A stretch of 64,000 nucleotides of DNA from Fistulifera solaris (lineage: Eukaryota > Bacillariophyta > Bacillariophyceae > Naviculales > Stauroneidaceae): positions 2,108,001 through 2,172,000 of the forward strand of contig AP026124.1 in the NCBI GenBank assembly GCA_030295235.1, given 5' to 3'. Positions 31,901 through 43,239 of this stretch are shown piece by piece. The notes under the pieces were generated by a model. That model saw only the letters and a list, made by a program, of their open reading frames with translations, did not search any database and was not told where the DNA came from. Every line of letters begins with the position of its first letter. Within the stretch, counting starts at the first letter, position 1. Made by a program: the position numbers and the translations under genes.

Positions 31901-33226
31901 CTTCTTTTGGCAAGTTTGATTCAATTTCCAGATATGCTAGTGCTGCTGGCTTCAATATCGAAACTACCTGCGATGATGGAGACCCTCCTCCCCCAGATGT
32001 CATGAGCATATCTGAAAGAATGTTTGCGTCAATTTTTATTTGTCCACCAAGAAATGTTAGGCCTCGCAAAGTTGTAAACGCATACTCGGCGACAGATTCT
32101 AGTGCTTCTCGCGTAATGACTGGATGACCTGCAGGAAGTTCGTCGAGCGAAAAGTCCGAAGCAGCCTACGACAAAGCAAAAACGTGAGACAGACAATCGA
32201 CTTGAATCCTCCTATGGCGTGCAGGTGACAACTTACGGTAGGTCCGCGACGTTTTCCCACGGCATCTTGAGCCTTGAACGAACAGCAAAGAATAACAATT
32301 TCCAAAAACTTGATACAAGCACTGCGAATGGCTTCACCAGAATTACCCAAGAACAGCTTTTTAAATACCCCTTCTACCATTCGCATAACCGGTCCGTAAA
32401 GACGATTGGCTCCACGATCATCTGTATCTTTGATGCGTTGCGCAATGTGCCGCAAGCTAGGTCGGAGCGAAGCGCATGCCGCCAATACTCCACGCGAGGC
32501 TACCGCACCTTCGCCTTCATCAGATGTTAGCACTCCCGGTTCAGTACAGGCAATAGAAGCTTGAACCCAATATCGCAAAATCTCTGCTTCACGAGCTGTT
32601 CGCTTCGCCAGTCGCTTCTGCAGCAACGGTTTGAGCGCTGGGTTCGCGGCAGATGATGAATGCGACCCTCCCGCACCGTAGGGACCAGCTTGAGGCCCGG
32701 ATGTCGTCGCATCCAACCAGCTACCTGCCTTATGGCATTCTTTCCAGAAATTGTGAAAGAACTCGAGACTAGCCCCCAGCTTGGCCGGGTTTCGTTCAGA
32801 CTGGGCCATTTCCAAAACGACCGGCAACACCAGATCGGATACAACTCTTTCGTAAACGTCTTCGACACTTGCTTCGATGCCTTCTATTCCATCACCTCGA
32901 TAATAAGTACGCGCAATAGAAGGTCCGGTGTGAGCCGCAACTTCTAATACAGGACGTAACATCGTCGCCAGTTCTTCATGAATATTGGGCGCCCCTGGAG
33001 CTGACGAAGTCCTGACACCCGGATGAATCCGTACATCGTCTAACGCCGAAACAATGCGACCCTCGAGATCATCAATCGCCAGTAAAAGGGGATCTTCAAT
33101 TTCCATCTCTTGTTCCTGAAGTTCCGGCTGGGCGTTATCATCGTCCGAAAGATTGTCGTCCTGTAGACCCGCCAGTGTGTCGTCTAACGATTCGCGCATC
33201 ATGTTTCCGCCACTTCGCATCGCCAT
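28989..33226 (-). CDS. SYMPK: Symplekin (Pta1) mRNA 3'-end processing scaffold, two exons
   Basis: About 1388 residues. Exon 1 33226-32237, intron 32236-32166 (GTAAGT...CGTAG, 71 nt, phase 0), exon 2 32165-28989. The N-terminal half is a HEAT-type helical array (for example DLVLPVVLEMAQSERNPAKL, FFHNFWKECH, AIRSACIKFLEIVILCC). The C-terminal third matches the symplekin C-terminal domain: MTLCEQLVLLHKLDF, LSAIKLCLEEEEVYND, LPLAFMRTCILVC, QWEGWMRCAHML, AIAKLPPEQLMQY. Symplekin holds together the cleavage/polyadenylation factor and binds CPSF73/CstF. The acidic N-terminus (LQDDNLSDDDNAQPEL) is disordered. Notably free of frame breaks across 4.2 kb. Confidence 0.9.
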
Positions 33227-33572
33227 GAGGTTTCCTTTCTCTGAATCAAACTTAATAAAGGAACTGGCTCGATCTTTGTATTATTTGATGGTAGAATCAA
33301 GGATAGCAAGCAAAGTCTATTGCTTATTATTATGTTGTTGTCTTCTGTCTTGATCTTTTTGCGGGCTGAGATCGTTGGGCGATGGACAGAGCGGGTCGTC
33401 GTCATATTCGTGACCAAACCATTCCCGATTGAGCTGTGGATCAATTCCCCAAGAGGCAAACGCTTATTACGATCAGCGCTAAATAGAAAATCACAGCATA
33501 ATTCCTGTTTCGAATAGCAAAGAGAACAATATGTTCCTCGATTTTATCGAAGATTAGACGGATTGCAACAAT
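33227..33572. other. Intergenic
   Basis: Leader of symplekin and 3' flank of the pfkB gene. Short frames only; nothing supported. Confidence 0.4.
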
Positions 33573-35019
33573 TCACGGTGCATTCATTGTCCTTCGCGAA
33601 TCGAATTGAAAGCCGCCTACACAAAGTTGTAGTGACCTTTGCATTTGTTCGATGTCTTCACCTAGTTCCTCATCTACTTCGTGAGCTCTAGGTATGGCGG
33701 TTCGTGCTCCGGGTCCACCGAGCTTCCGCCCAGCTACCCACGATGCGAAAGAAAGTGCCAAGCGAGGTTTATGTCTCATTTGCGAATGCAATTTGGCCAA
33801 AAGATAGGCACCGAAGAATGCGTCCCCAGCGCCAGTTGTATCTACAATCTCCACATTTGACAGGATACCTGCCGTTTCCAAATGGTATCTGGCAGTACAA
33901 AGCACATCTTCTTTCTCGTCATTCACATCGGAAAGGACTTGTTTGACGGAAGCGCGCGTCAAACCGTTGTCAAACACCGAAACCGAAACCTCATTCACGG
34001 GCATAATTTGTTTGTTTTCTTCTTCGATTTGAATCGAATCGCAGCGGATAAAAGCTGAACCCTGACTTCCTCTTGTGATGACAACCTCCTTCCCTATTTG
34101 GTTGTACCATCGCGTAAAGAAAGCACTCGGACGAATGAGATGAGCGAGTAGCTGTGCATCCGCTTCCTTTATTTGATCGTTATGACATACAGATACTGGC
34201 ATGAGCGGACTTCTCTCTCGCGATTCCTCCAATTCTCGAGTGAGCTTTGACAGATAATCCTCGAGTTGATCAGCATTTGTCAGAACAATCGACGCAACAT
34301 CGAGTAGTGCATCCAGTGCCTTGCTATTCCGGTCTTTCTCGACATCCAAAGAGACGGGTATACCCCTTTTTTGGGCTTCGCGCGCCAGCTCCAGAGCTAC
34401 ATCGGTATGTCGAGCGTCTGTGTGAAGCAACGCAACATTCTGGAATAGATCGTTCCTATCCACTCGTTGCAGATCTTCTAACGTCAACTCCCCACAGGTC
34501 CCAGGAGTATGAATGCAAGTTCTTGTGTGTTCTTCCTCACTGACGACTATTGTAGTAAATGCCGTCGTCGATCCTTCGTTCCCCACTCGAAACAAAGGAG
34601 AGGAAAGGTCGACACCTTCGGCCTCCAAATCGGCCATAATCTGTCGACCCACATAGTCATCGCCGACCTTGGTACACAACTGGATGCGATAGGACTCCGG
34701 AAAAATGGCAGCGCGTGACAATCGCGCCATGGCGGTCGCGGTATTGGCCGCATTTCCTCCGCCGACTTCGTGGTAGACCGTCGTCCGCACTTTGGCGTCG
34801 GGGGATGGATAATGCGACACGCTCAGCAAACGATCCATCCCGCAGGCTCCGATCACCAGAATGACTTTTTTTATTGTTTGTGCTCATGGGGGGCCGAGAG
34901 TTGTATCTGCGTGTTGTCGATGGTACGAAATGGAAATTGAAATGCCGAACCCCAGGAAAAGCGAACGAGGGTTGACAAACGATTATCCAGCCCAACAACG
35001 TCTTCCAATACTGTATCAT
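33573..35019 (-). CDS. pfkB-family sugar kinase, plastid-type presequence, frame change at A7
   Basis: Start 35019 gives MIQYWKTLLGWIIVCQPSFA|FPGV, a signal peptide with cleavage-site Phe, then a linker ending MSTNNKK. The kinase is in the next frame: VILVIGACGMDRLL, HEVGGGNAANTATAMARL, VSLDVEKDRNSKALD, and EIVDTTGAGDAFFGAYLLAK, the pfkB signature with the catalytic Asp and anion hole. The change sits in the A7 run (plus T7 at 34866-34872); six or nine A's keep the frame. Just upstream, the kinase frame has a stop, so it cannot start alone. A ribokinase- or fructokinase-like activity in the plastid is likely. A second in-frame Met (MSTNNKK) could give an untargeted form. Confidence 0.87.
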
Positions 35020-35518
35020 GAGGGTAATTCATGAAGTTATCAATCGTTGGAACGGCTTTGAATCTGTTATTTGGACTGGACTACCGTGCTTGTCGCTGAC
35101 ACTTTTTGTAAAATCAAAAAATGCTGTCGAAAATAAGGGCCCGAATTTCCTGACGATGGCCTTCCCTCCGATGGTGATAAAGACAATCAAAATTTAGAAT
35201 AGAACACAGCAACCCATTGCTGAATTGCAAAGTTAATAGGAGGCCTATGAAGCATCGAATGAATAAGTCACCGAAAAAATAAAAAACAGGCGGACGCGAG
35301 AAAAGGGCGAAATCAAGTAGAAGCAGTACGTCACGCTGCGACAGCAAGCGCCTGACAACAAGATTGAGCTTCAAACAAGCTGCAACAGAGCCGTAGATGA
35401 TAGCTTTTGTTATTATCGGCTAATCATTCTTTAAAAGTTCTAGTATTTACGACATTCGTCTTACGCAGGCTCACGCTTCCCATATAATAGCGTGAGCGCA
35501 ACAAATTAAATTCGGGCC
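35020..35518. other. Intergenic
   Basis: Promoter side of the pfkB gene and 3' flank of the small Ala/Gln-rich gene. No frame or repeat of interest seen. Confidence 0.4.
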
Positions 35519-35743
35519 CTACTTCTTGGCAGCCGCCTTTTGTTTCGCTGCTTGTTGTGCCAAGTGATGAGCTCGAGCGGCCTCATAGGCAGCCGCGGCA
35601 AATCCACCCACCATGGGTCGGTGATTGCCGGAAGCAGCCGGGGCAGGTTCGGGCTGCGGGGTTTCATCGTCTTCCTCCGAGTCGTAGTCAAAACCTAGGC
35701 CGCCAGCCATGGGTTGCATAACACTCGATTGGCGACGCGACAT
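35519..35743 (-). CDS. Small acidic/Ala-rich protein, 74 aa, unknown
   Basis: The ATG at 35743 gives MSRRQSSVMQPMAGGLGFDY, then an acidic patch DSEEDDETPQPEPAPAA, then MVGGFAAAAYEAARAHHLAQ and a basic end KQKAAAKK. No known domain, signal peptide or membrane segment. The C-terminal part should form an Ala-rich helix. Upstream codons in the same frame extend to 35974 but look like leader sequence. Real because composition is biased and ordered; function unknown. Confidence 0.55.
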   Translation of the reverse strand: MSRRQSSVMQPMAGGLGFDYDSEEDDETPQPEPAPAASGNHRPMVGGFAAAAYEAARAHHLAQQAAKQKAAAKK

Positions 35744-36726
35744 TGTATTCTTTTGAAATGTAGGGTCAAGGAAATGTAAAATGAAAGTTATACGAAAAGC
35801 TGTCGTTCGATAAGCGCAGCAAAAGGGAGTGTTGTGTTCGATTTTTATGAAAGTTGTCACGATGACCTCCGCCGTCCGCGGGTGCAGAATTGCGGACGGA
35901 AGAAGGAAGAAGCGGCCTCGCGCCTGGACCGCAATGACCCTGTCGACGCCGCATGAACACTTTCGAAGATACAAAAGTTCTTCGAAAAGCTCAAGTAACG
36001 TAAAGGGCCTTTTCGAGTCATTACTAAGTCCTGGAAAACATACAGTCCAGTACCGCCTTTCGTGTAATTTTGGCGTCTGATGTCATTGGACTCCTGAGTC
36101 ACGAGTCTTTCCTTGTCCGGAGTTCTTGAAATTTTAGTACATGCAATACTTTGTACGTCATGTTCTTGGAACTTGAAATACGACTACAATTAACTCACTA
36201 TGGTTAATGTTTCTAAAACTCATTGTATGGCCTCGCTATTCGACCTCTACATTAGGCGCGTATTTACAAGTACAAAGTGGGCCGGCCTCGTGCCACGTTT
36301 TGAGCCAGGAAGATTTCTCTCAAATTTAGTTCTCCTTTCACTAGTTTCTTACTACTAGCGTAACTTACGAGCGACATCGGCAACAATCGTCTGTCCATCC
36401 ATATATAGGTCTCAGGAAAGCGCCTGAGCAAAAAGTTCATAGGAAAGTGGCTTTGAATTTAATCGGCTTGGGGGTTATCTCTGCATTACTTGAGGGCGTA
36501 CCCAGGTGTGGTCGTTCTTTGGCTGTGATTTAAAGAGAGATAGGCGCAAAACTAAAAGCAAAATGCATCATTCTTCATCAAAGCGCATCTTCTGTTAATC
36601 AAGATGGCAACAGTCCGCATAAGAGGCTCGTGAGCTCGGTTGAGCGTGAAGAAAGATCTTTCTCTAAGAACCAATTCTGAAACGCCGAAGTTTGACAATT
36701 GCCGGTTTCGCTAGTAGAATGCAGAA
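35744..36726. other. Gene-poor interval of nearly 1 kb
   Basis: No frame above 100 codons and no family resemblance on either strand. It includes the promoter of the small protein and the 3' flank of the type II membrane protein. I see no RNA gene, transposon end or long inverted repeat. Confidence 0.45.
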
Positions 36727-38121
36727 TTATACCCAGCCCTCGTAAGGAATCAAATCAAAATTCGGTTCGACAATACCGTTGCGGTGCAATCCATCGATCA
36801 TGCCCTTTTGACCGACCGCACGCCAATCACTGACCTGTTTTCCTACAACGATAAAAACTCGAAGAGCGACAGCCGCAAGGATGTCGTTCGCATTCTGGTC
36901 AAATTGTGGATTCGACAGGTCCGTATTATCAAACAAATGAACCCGCTCTGGAAATGCTCTTGTTCGAAATAGATCTTTGATGACATCATTGCATGGATGA
37001 TCGGTCGATCTCGGAAGAACGAACGGAGGATAGCAGTTGTTGGTGTTCATAGGAGGCTCATTGAAGGTCAACAACCGGATAGGAAAGGTAGAATCATCCA
37101 TCACTTTGAGTAGGTGCCCTACAAACGTGGTTAGCTGGCTTTTAAACTCGGCTTGCGATAAGGGACGCAGTGGCTCTTCCAAGCTGAGAAGAATGTGCTT
37201 GCACTTTCTCAATCTTTGTTTCGTTTCAAGCTCCCAGTCCACATCTGGATGAACAAAGTTAGAAACATTGTAGTAATGAAACTTAAAAGGCCTTTGACCT
37301 GCCGAAATTTGCGGTCGTAACTGCAGAAACGTTTCCCATAGTTTGAAAGCACTATCGCTTCCCATGAAGCACAGTAACTCATAGTTCCCAAGCTCGTGAA
37401 ACTTATAGAACCCATTCGGATTGGTATTTGAATCATCCACTAACACGACAGAGTTTGCCGCTTCGAGCATTGTGTAAGCCGATAAATCTTCTTGCTTCGG
37501 TAACTTCCAAACATAATCTGGCAGACCCTTGTCCGACAGAGTACTTGACAAGGTCGACACCCACGCTTTATTCAAAAATAGAGAGTTCGGCTCACCTGAT
37601 TCATTCGGTGAACTTTGTTCTACGTGTACTAGCATATCAATCGACTGAGAAAGTGGACGCCATTCCGTGCGATCCCTTTCGCAGCCATACCAGCGCGCAT
37701 CGACTTTGTACGGTCCTGACATGGGGATAGCAAAATTCCCTTTCCACATCCTGTCACTTTCTTGCTTCAACTCGATGTTCACCAAACAATGCCCCACGAG
37801 TCGAATCCAGAAACCAGGGTACTGACACGTCGTGTCGGCAATCTGCAATAGCGCCTCATGTGGCCCGGCGCTGTACGCATTACCGGCGGTATTATGCAAC
37901 TTGAGTATCAATTGAACGCCACGGGATACTTCCAAAGTCTCGTAATGATATCCCTCTTCCTTCATTAGCTCGGTTTCCTCGACGTAACTGAATCGCAGAA
38001 GAAAGATGACAGTCGCGTGAAGGAAAATCAAGCCTATAACGATGCATTGATAAGGAATGCGGGCAAAAGAATACCGATAGACAGTCCTCATACTGTTGTT
38101 TCTCTTAAAAGATGCGAGCAT
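36727..38121 (-). CDS. Type II membrane protein with SGNH-like features, unknown
   Basis: 464 residues, single exon. A short basic N-terminus is followed by one membrane segment (YQCIVIGLIFLHATVIFLL), so the rest should be lumenal. The middle contains GPYKVDARWYGCERDRTEWR. Later LLCFMGSDSAFKLWETFLQL resembles the GDS block of PC-esterase/TBL/NXPE-type SGNH proteins, and near the end a D-x-x-H (MIDGLHRNG) occurs where those families have the catalytic Asp-His. The resemblance is weak; Golgi acyl- or glycan-modifying activity is a guess. I cannot name the family with certainty. Confidence 0.6.
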   Translation of the reverse strand: MLASFKRNNSMRTVYRYSFARIPYQCIVIGLIFLHATVIFLLRFSYVEETELMKEEGYHYETLEVSRGVQLILKLHNTAGNAYSAGPHEALLQIADTTCQYPGFWIRLVGHCLVNIELKQESDRMWKGNFAIPMSGPYKVDARWYGCERDRTEWRPLSQSIDMLVHVEQSSPNESGEPNSLFLNKAWVSTLSSTLSDKGLPDYVWKLPKQEDLSAYTMLEAANSVVLVDDSNTNPNGFYKFHELGNYELLCFMGSDSAFKLWETFLQLRPQISAGQRPFKFHYYNVSNFVHPDVDWELETKQRLRKCKHILLSLEEPLRPLSQAEFKSQLTTFVGHLLKVMDDSTFPIRLLTFNEPPMNTNNCYPPFVLPRSTDHPCNDVIKDLFRTRAFPERVHLFDNTDLSNPQFDQNANDILAAVALRVFIVVGKQVSDWRAVGQKGMIDGLHRNGIVEPNFDLIPYEGWV

Positions 38122-38477
38122 GGACGGCGATACTCACTTATCAAGGTTAACTAGATCGATGGTAGTCGATTGTCATTGTCAGAGAAAACATATCTCCTTC
38201 GTCCTTGTTTTTTGTGGTTGGAGTAAAATTTCATGGTCATCGAAATTTTACATTTATGCCACTGGTAAACTTCCTGTCTACTACTTTCCCCACAGGAACA
38301 AGCCCAGCGCTATAGCTAGGTATTTGAAAGAAATAAATAAAAAAATAAATCAAGTTACTTGTAGATAAATGACGAAACCCCGTGATCTATTATTCTTTAC
38401 AGTTATCAGATCTTCTATGTGTGAAATATATGAACGATGTGACCCTTGCCAAAAGAGTCAAACTCGTTTCATTTGCA
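38122..38477. other. Intergenic
   Basis: Leader of the membrane-protein gene and 3' flank of the HAT gene. AT-rich at 38325-38355. Nothing supported. Confidence 0.4.
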
Positions 38478-41400
38478 TTAAGGGAACAGAGAATCGTTCC
38501 CAAAAGGAGCGTTCTTGCGTTCCGCCAGAGACATCGACGGAACGGGTTGTTGCTTGTTCATTTTCGTTAGCCCCGTAACAAAAAATGATCCGTTCACCGA
38601 CGGATCAAAGCGAGATTTGGCGTGAGTTGGTTCAATCGATTGAAATATGGCGCCGAGTGATATAGCCGCGGATAAAGCAGCATCTGCTTCATCCTCCCGC
38701 GCCGCAACCGACGGGTCTGTACTCTCCAAAATTCCTCCGGCGTGCGGGCTTTGGAGATTTACTTTGTCTAGTACAGCTTTTCGACGGAGCATTGCCGCGA
38801 GATAAATGTGCGAATAGTCGTATAATTCTTGGGTAACCAGCTCAGTGGCCCTCTCCAGTACTTTTCTGGATGGATCTGCCGTCCCCTTGCGACAGTAGAA
38901 CCAGAGTGAGCCATAGTTTGGATCGGCATTCAAACACGCCTGTCGGAGATCGCTCAAATCCAGGGAACTTGTGATTGCCTCGGGGGCAAGAAGTTTTCCT
39001 ACAGACGACACCAAGTCTCCGTACTGCCCCGCTTCATTTGAATCCTCCGTGATTATGTGCGAGATCCCTACAGTAATTTTGCCAATATACTTAGATATCG
39101 CATCATCTTCTGGGTGCTTGGATCTCGCAAGCTCTAAATCTGCTTTTGTTTCTTTCCAGATTATATCTGCAACGCTGACCAAACATTGCTCTAGAACCTC
39201 AAGCTTTGCGCCCTCCACAAAGCTGTCGCCGTACTGCGGTGTGAATTTAGTCGCAAAATAGAGATGTCTTCGTGCTCGACCGATGTCGAACGTTGTAGCG
39301 AAGGGATTCAAATGTACCCTAGCGCCTTCGCACCAGACCTCGCCACTCTTTGGCACGGCTTGTAAGGCATGTTTAAGTACATGTCTCTGCTGTAAGTCGC
39401 CTCCATCATACTGTCGAAGTTGAATTAAAGATGCCCATAACCGCCCAGTTCCGTAGTGCAATTCCAGAGCGCTCGAGCAGATCTGTACAGCGCGCGAGAA
39501 TTGAGCGTTCCGTATCTCGAGTAGCACACTCTCTAGCCAAACCTTCCAGTCATGTGCATATTCGGATCGGCCCTTACAAAGAATGGCACGTGCCAAATCT
39601 GTATCTCCGAGAAATTCTTCCAGTCGAGCACATTCCAGAAGAGTTGAAGATCTTCCTTTCTCTGGTACAGCATTGTGAGCTTTGAGGAATAACTTCCGGG
39701 CCCTCTCGTTTTGTCCAAACCCTAATTCGCTTCTGGCAGCTGCAAGCCAAACCCGCCATCGCAAATTACTTGGACATGTGAGGGATGGTGAGAGAAAGTC
39801 TTCGTCTTGCAGGATCCAACAAGTCGTTGAATTGCGGATCATCAACTGATGTGCGCTGCAACAAGGCGCGCTCAAACATCTGGGCCGCTTCCAAATGCAC
39901 TTTCCAAACAAGTTCCTTACTAATGCTCTCGATTGCCCGTTCGACCATTTCATACACTGTTGGAAGCTCAAGTGCGTTGTTTGTGTGATCGATTTCCTCG
40001 CACATGCGCAGGGCACCAAACCACAAAGGTCCGTATCGAGGAATAGCAATGAGACCCTTTTCGACAACTTTTAGGGCTTCTTGAATTTGACCTTGGTCTC
40101 GCTCAAGGCGATATGCCTCAAGATATAATGGCCCGTACCACGGAACGTGATGCATCAAATACTTGAGTACGCGGCGAGCAATTGTGGCATTGCCAGCTCG
40201 GGCTTCAATAAGAGCACCCTCAAGCACCGTCTTCCACGCTTTGTGTATGTCAACGTGTTTTAGTCTAGCCAGAAGCACACGAACCGTGTCTAAGTTTCCC
40301 AGCTTTTCTTGGAGCTTCAATGCTCGAATCATTAATGCCTCATTGTGTTCACAATATTCCAGCCCAGCATGTAGTATATTCATCACTCGATTCATATTTC
40401 CACATTCTTCTTCAAGTTTGCTGTATTCAAGCCATCCTTGAAACGCATAGGGTTGTAGCTGACATACTTGTTGATAAAGACGACGTGCTTCCGTAAATCT
40501 GTTGAAGCGTTTGGCGAGATCAGCCAACTCAAGGTAGACCCGCCAATGTAGTGTTTCAGGAACAGAGACCGATTCAATAGCGCGCAAAGCGAATTCCCTG
40601 GCTTTTGCAAAGGACAACTTTTCTTCAGTTTTGAAGGATCGATAAAACTCTTTGAAGGCGGTGCGAGATGCAGGACTTTCGACCAACTCTGCTCGCCGAT
40701 AGTCAGCGTGATCCTCAGACAACGATGCTGGACCTTTCTCGCCTTCCTGGATTGAGGTCTTCGATTGATCTTTGCCCTTCCTTGACGTGGGAGTTTTCTT
40801 ACCTGCCGTTGCTGCGTCCGCTTTCTCTCTACTCTGCTGGGGTAAAAGCTTTTTCTTTCCTCTTTTCACCCGGGTTCCATCACTCTTTTTGTGGTTCGCG
40901 TCTCTTGGATACGCATCAAAACTCGTTGCGGAAGACAGACTGAATGTAGGTGTAGGCGTCATGGCGGCCCTTGAATATTGGTCGTACGAACCAGCAGACA
41001 TCGCAGAATGCCAACCACCAAAATGTGGAGACGGCGTCGTCGCGGCTCGGGAATTAAGGTGAGCTTGATGCTGAGGATAGCCGTACATGTAATTTGGCAC
41101 TAAACGCATCGTCGAAGTATTTATGCAGCTGTTCTGATCTGAGCTGGGATCATTGGGAGGAGGCGGCCATGCTTGAGTCGGAATCTGGTAGCTTCGAGTA
41201 GTAGAAGGCACAAATTCGGGGGCGGTGGCTTGCATTTCCGACCCAAGCCGTTGATGTGGAGATGTTGCTGGTACGTAGTATACGGGCGTTGGAGAAAAGC
41301 TCTGACTTTTTCGAACAGCTGCACCCAAATTGTTTTCATGCGAGGCATTGCCGACTGATGCAGCCTGAAAGTTCGTCTGCTGGGGGGCACCAAATTGAAA

Positions 41401-42681
41401 ATTGGTCGTTGCAAATGTAAGTGGAGAGTGAGTGTAGTGATGCACCGCTGTTGCCGACGACGGAATCGGTTTCATGAAGCTCCCACTATTTGACGTTGGA
41501 ACGAAAGCTCCACCAAAATTGATTAGCTGCGGAGGCAAAACCTCATCAGTGCGAGGTTTGCCGAATTCAAAACTTTCGTTTACATTTCGCCTTGGCTTTG
41601 GTTGCTGTGCATGAAGCAAATTATTCCGTTGTGAGCCCGCGGGGCGTCGCCGTCCCTTTCCCTCTCTGTGACTCGCATAGTTACGAGGAACAGCAGGTTT
41701 TGTCAACTGTTCACCACCGAAGAAAACATACGACCCCGTCCAGTCATCGCCACTCGCAGTAGCATGGGGGTCTCCTCGAAATGTTTTCGACAGCTCAAGT
41801 GCGCAGTCATCATCGTCGTCCTCCTGTAACAAGTTTCCTAGATCCTCACGTAGTCGTAGGGTTGTCGGAGATAAAGCTGTGTTTCGACTCACTCCGGTGC
41901 TAATAGCAGAATCATGCCCGGGAGGATTCGACAATGACGAGGAAGACAACTTCCCACCCGCTTCAGTCTGCGTTGTGCTGTCTCCACCGATCCGAACGAA
42001 CGGAGTAGTCACCGACGCACCAGGCGTTGGTGCCGGAGCAGAGAAAGTGGGAATGTTTTTACTTGATTCGCCCGAGTCTTGCCATAAGGGATCATTTTTA
42101 ATGGTTGAGTCGTTTGTTTGTGGGCGTTCCGTAGAATGTAAAGCCGGTGCGCCCAAAGTCAGCCCAAAGCCCAGAAAGTTTGTTTCCTCCCCGCGTTGCA
42201 CCATTGGGGCCGTTGGCATTGCAGCTACATCCCCTTGCAAGCTGCGTAACTTATCTGGCGAGGTCTCGTACGCTGATTTGTACATACTTGCTCCAGGCGT
42301 TCTCCGCAGAGCCGAAGAATCGTCTTCTTTTGAAAAGAGATGGTGTGGAGTGTGCGACCTCATTGATAGATCTTCCATGTCATCTTCCTCGTCAATAAGT
42401 GTAGGTGTTGTTAAATCAAATTGTTTTCGACGGTCTCGAAGACTCGTTCGCGAAGAGGGACGACTTGATCTCCCCCCAAAAGTCGGCTCTTCGCTGTCAA
42501 AACTATGTGACTCCCATGATCCCTTTCGTAATGACACAAATCTCTCTTCCGCGAAGCTATCACTTTGCCGTAACTCATCTGATTGATTTATGCTTTCAGT
42601 AGCTTTTCCGCTATCACCTTCAGCAGGTGCCGCCCGCCTCGCCGAGTCAGCCGTGTCACTGTCCCCCGGCGCCTCGCTCAT
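38478..42681 (-). CDS. HAT/TPR helical-repeat protein with long disordered N-terminus, frame change
   Basis: About 1400 residues. The first 640 are Ser/Pro/Gly-rich and low complexity, with repeated short FGF/FGG/FGK segments. From about residue 670 come HAT/TPR repeats: WRVYLELADLAKRFNRFTEARRLY, WLEYSKLEEECGNMNRVMNIL, WKVWLESVLLEIRNAQFSRA and more, as in RNA-processing HAT proteins. The first frame ends at 39766 after LSLTIPHMSK; the second picks up at once with SNLRWRVWLAAARSEL, in register with the repeats, and ends at 38478. The change lies in 39760-39786, near short C runs; a net shift of two bases is needed. A scaffold in RNA processing is inferred. Confidence 0.75.
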
Positions 42682-43239
42682 ACCCCCCTCAAGTTCCTCA
42701 GCTCACAAAAGTTACGGATTCCGTAACTCTATATCAGCTGATATATTTCCTCTGAGAACAACTCAATAATGAAGAGACCCGATCAATGCCCCGCAATTCT
42801 GTTGATAATAATTTGAATGTCGATCTCCGAATTTGCCCTCATGTCGGTTAGAAAAGCTGGCGCGCTCCTCGGACGGCGAGCGTCTACAACTACAAGTATC
42901 GCGTTTTCGCAGGCCCTTTTTCTGCACCGAGAAATACCGGATCGGGCCGCACCCGCACGTCGCACTCGCACTTGACACGAATGCGGTAAGTTACTGTTAC
43001 TGTACAAGTACCGGTACTCAATCTGCATCAAGAAAACCTATACTCCGAGTAATACACAGTATACTTACTACCTACTACGGTACAATTTAACTAATCATAT
43101 CGTACCGGTACCTAGTACTAGACAGATTATAAAATCCGTACGATGCAAGACGGTCGTTCGCGGTAACCAAGGAAAATCTTCGGAGCAACTCGTTTTGTTC
43201 CATTTGTTTTCATCATTCGCATTTTGAATTCTATACACC
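42682..43239. other. Bidirectional promoter, HAT protein / DBP9, with GTACCGG motifs
   Basis: Head-to-head 558-bp spacer. It carries AGTACCGGTACT (43008-43019) and a second run CGTACCGGTACC near 43100, plus TAGTAC repeats between. A minus frame at 42763-43031 has no family resemblance. Otherwise empty. Confidence 0.55.

Noticed and set aside
39766-40067. Separate gene starting within the HAT protein (38478-40067 frame)
   Set aside because: Its first 90 codons are out-of-frame shadow; the repeats begin only where the upstream frame ends, so one gene is more likely.
41879-42586. 235-codon plus-strand frame
   Set aside because: Antisense to the Ser-rich N-terminus of the HAT protein; composition mirrors that gene and no family is seen.
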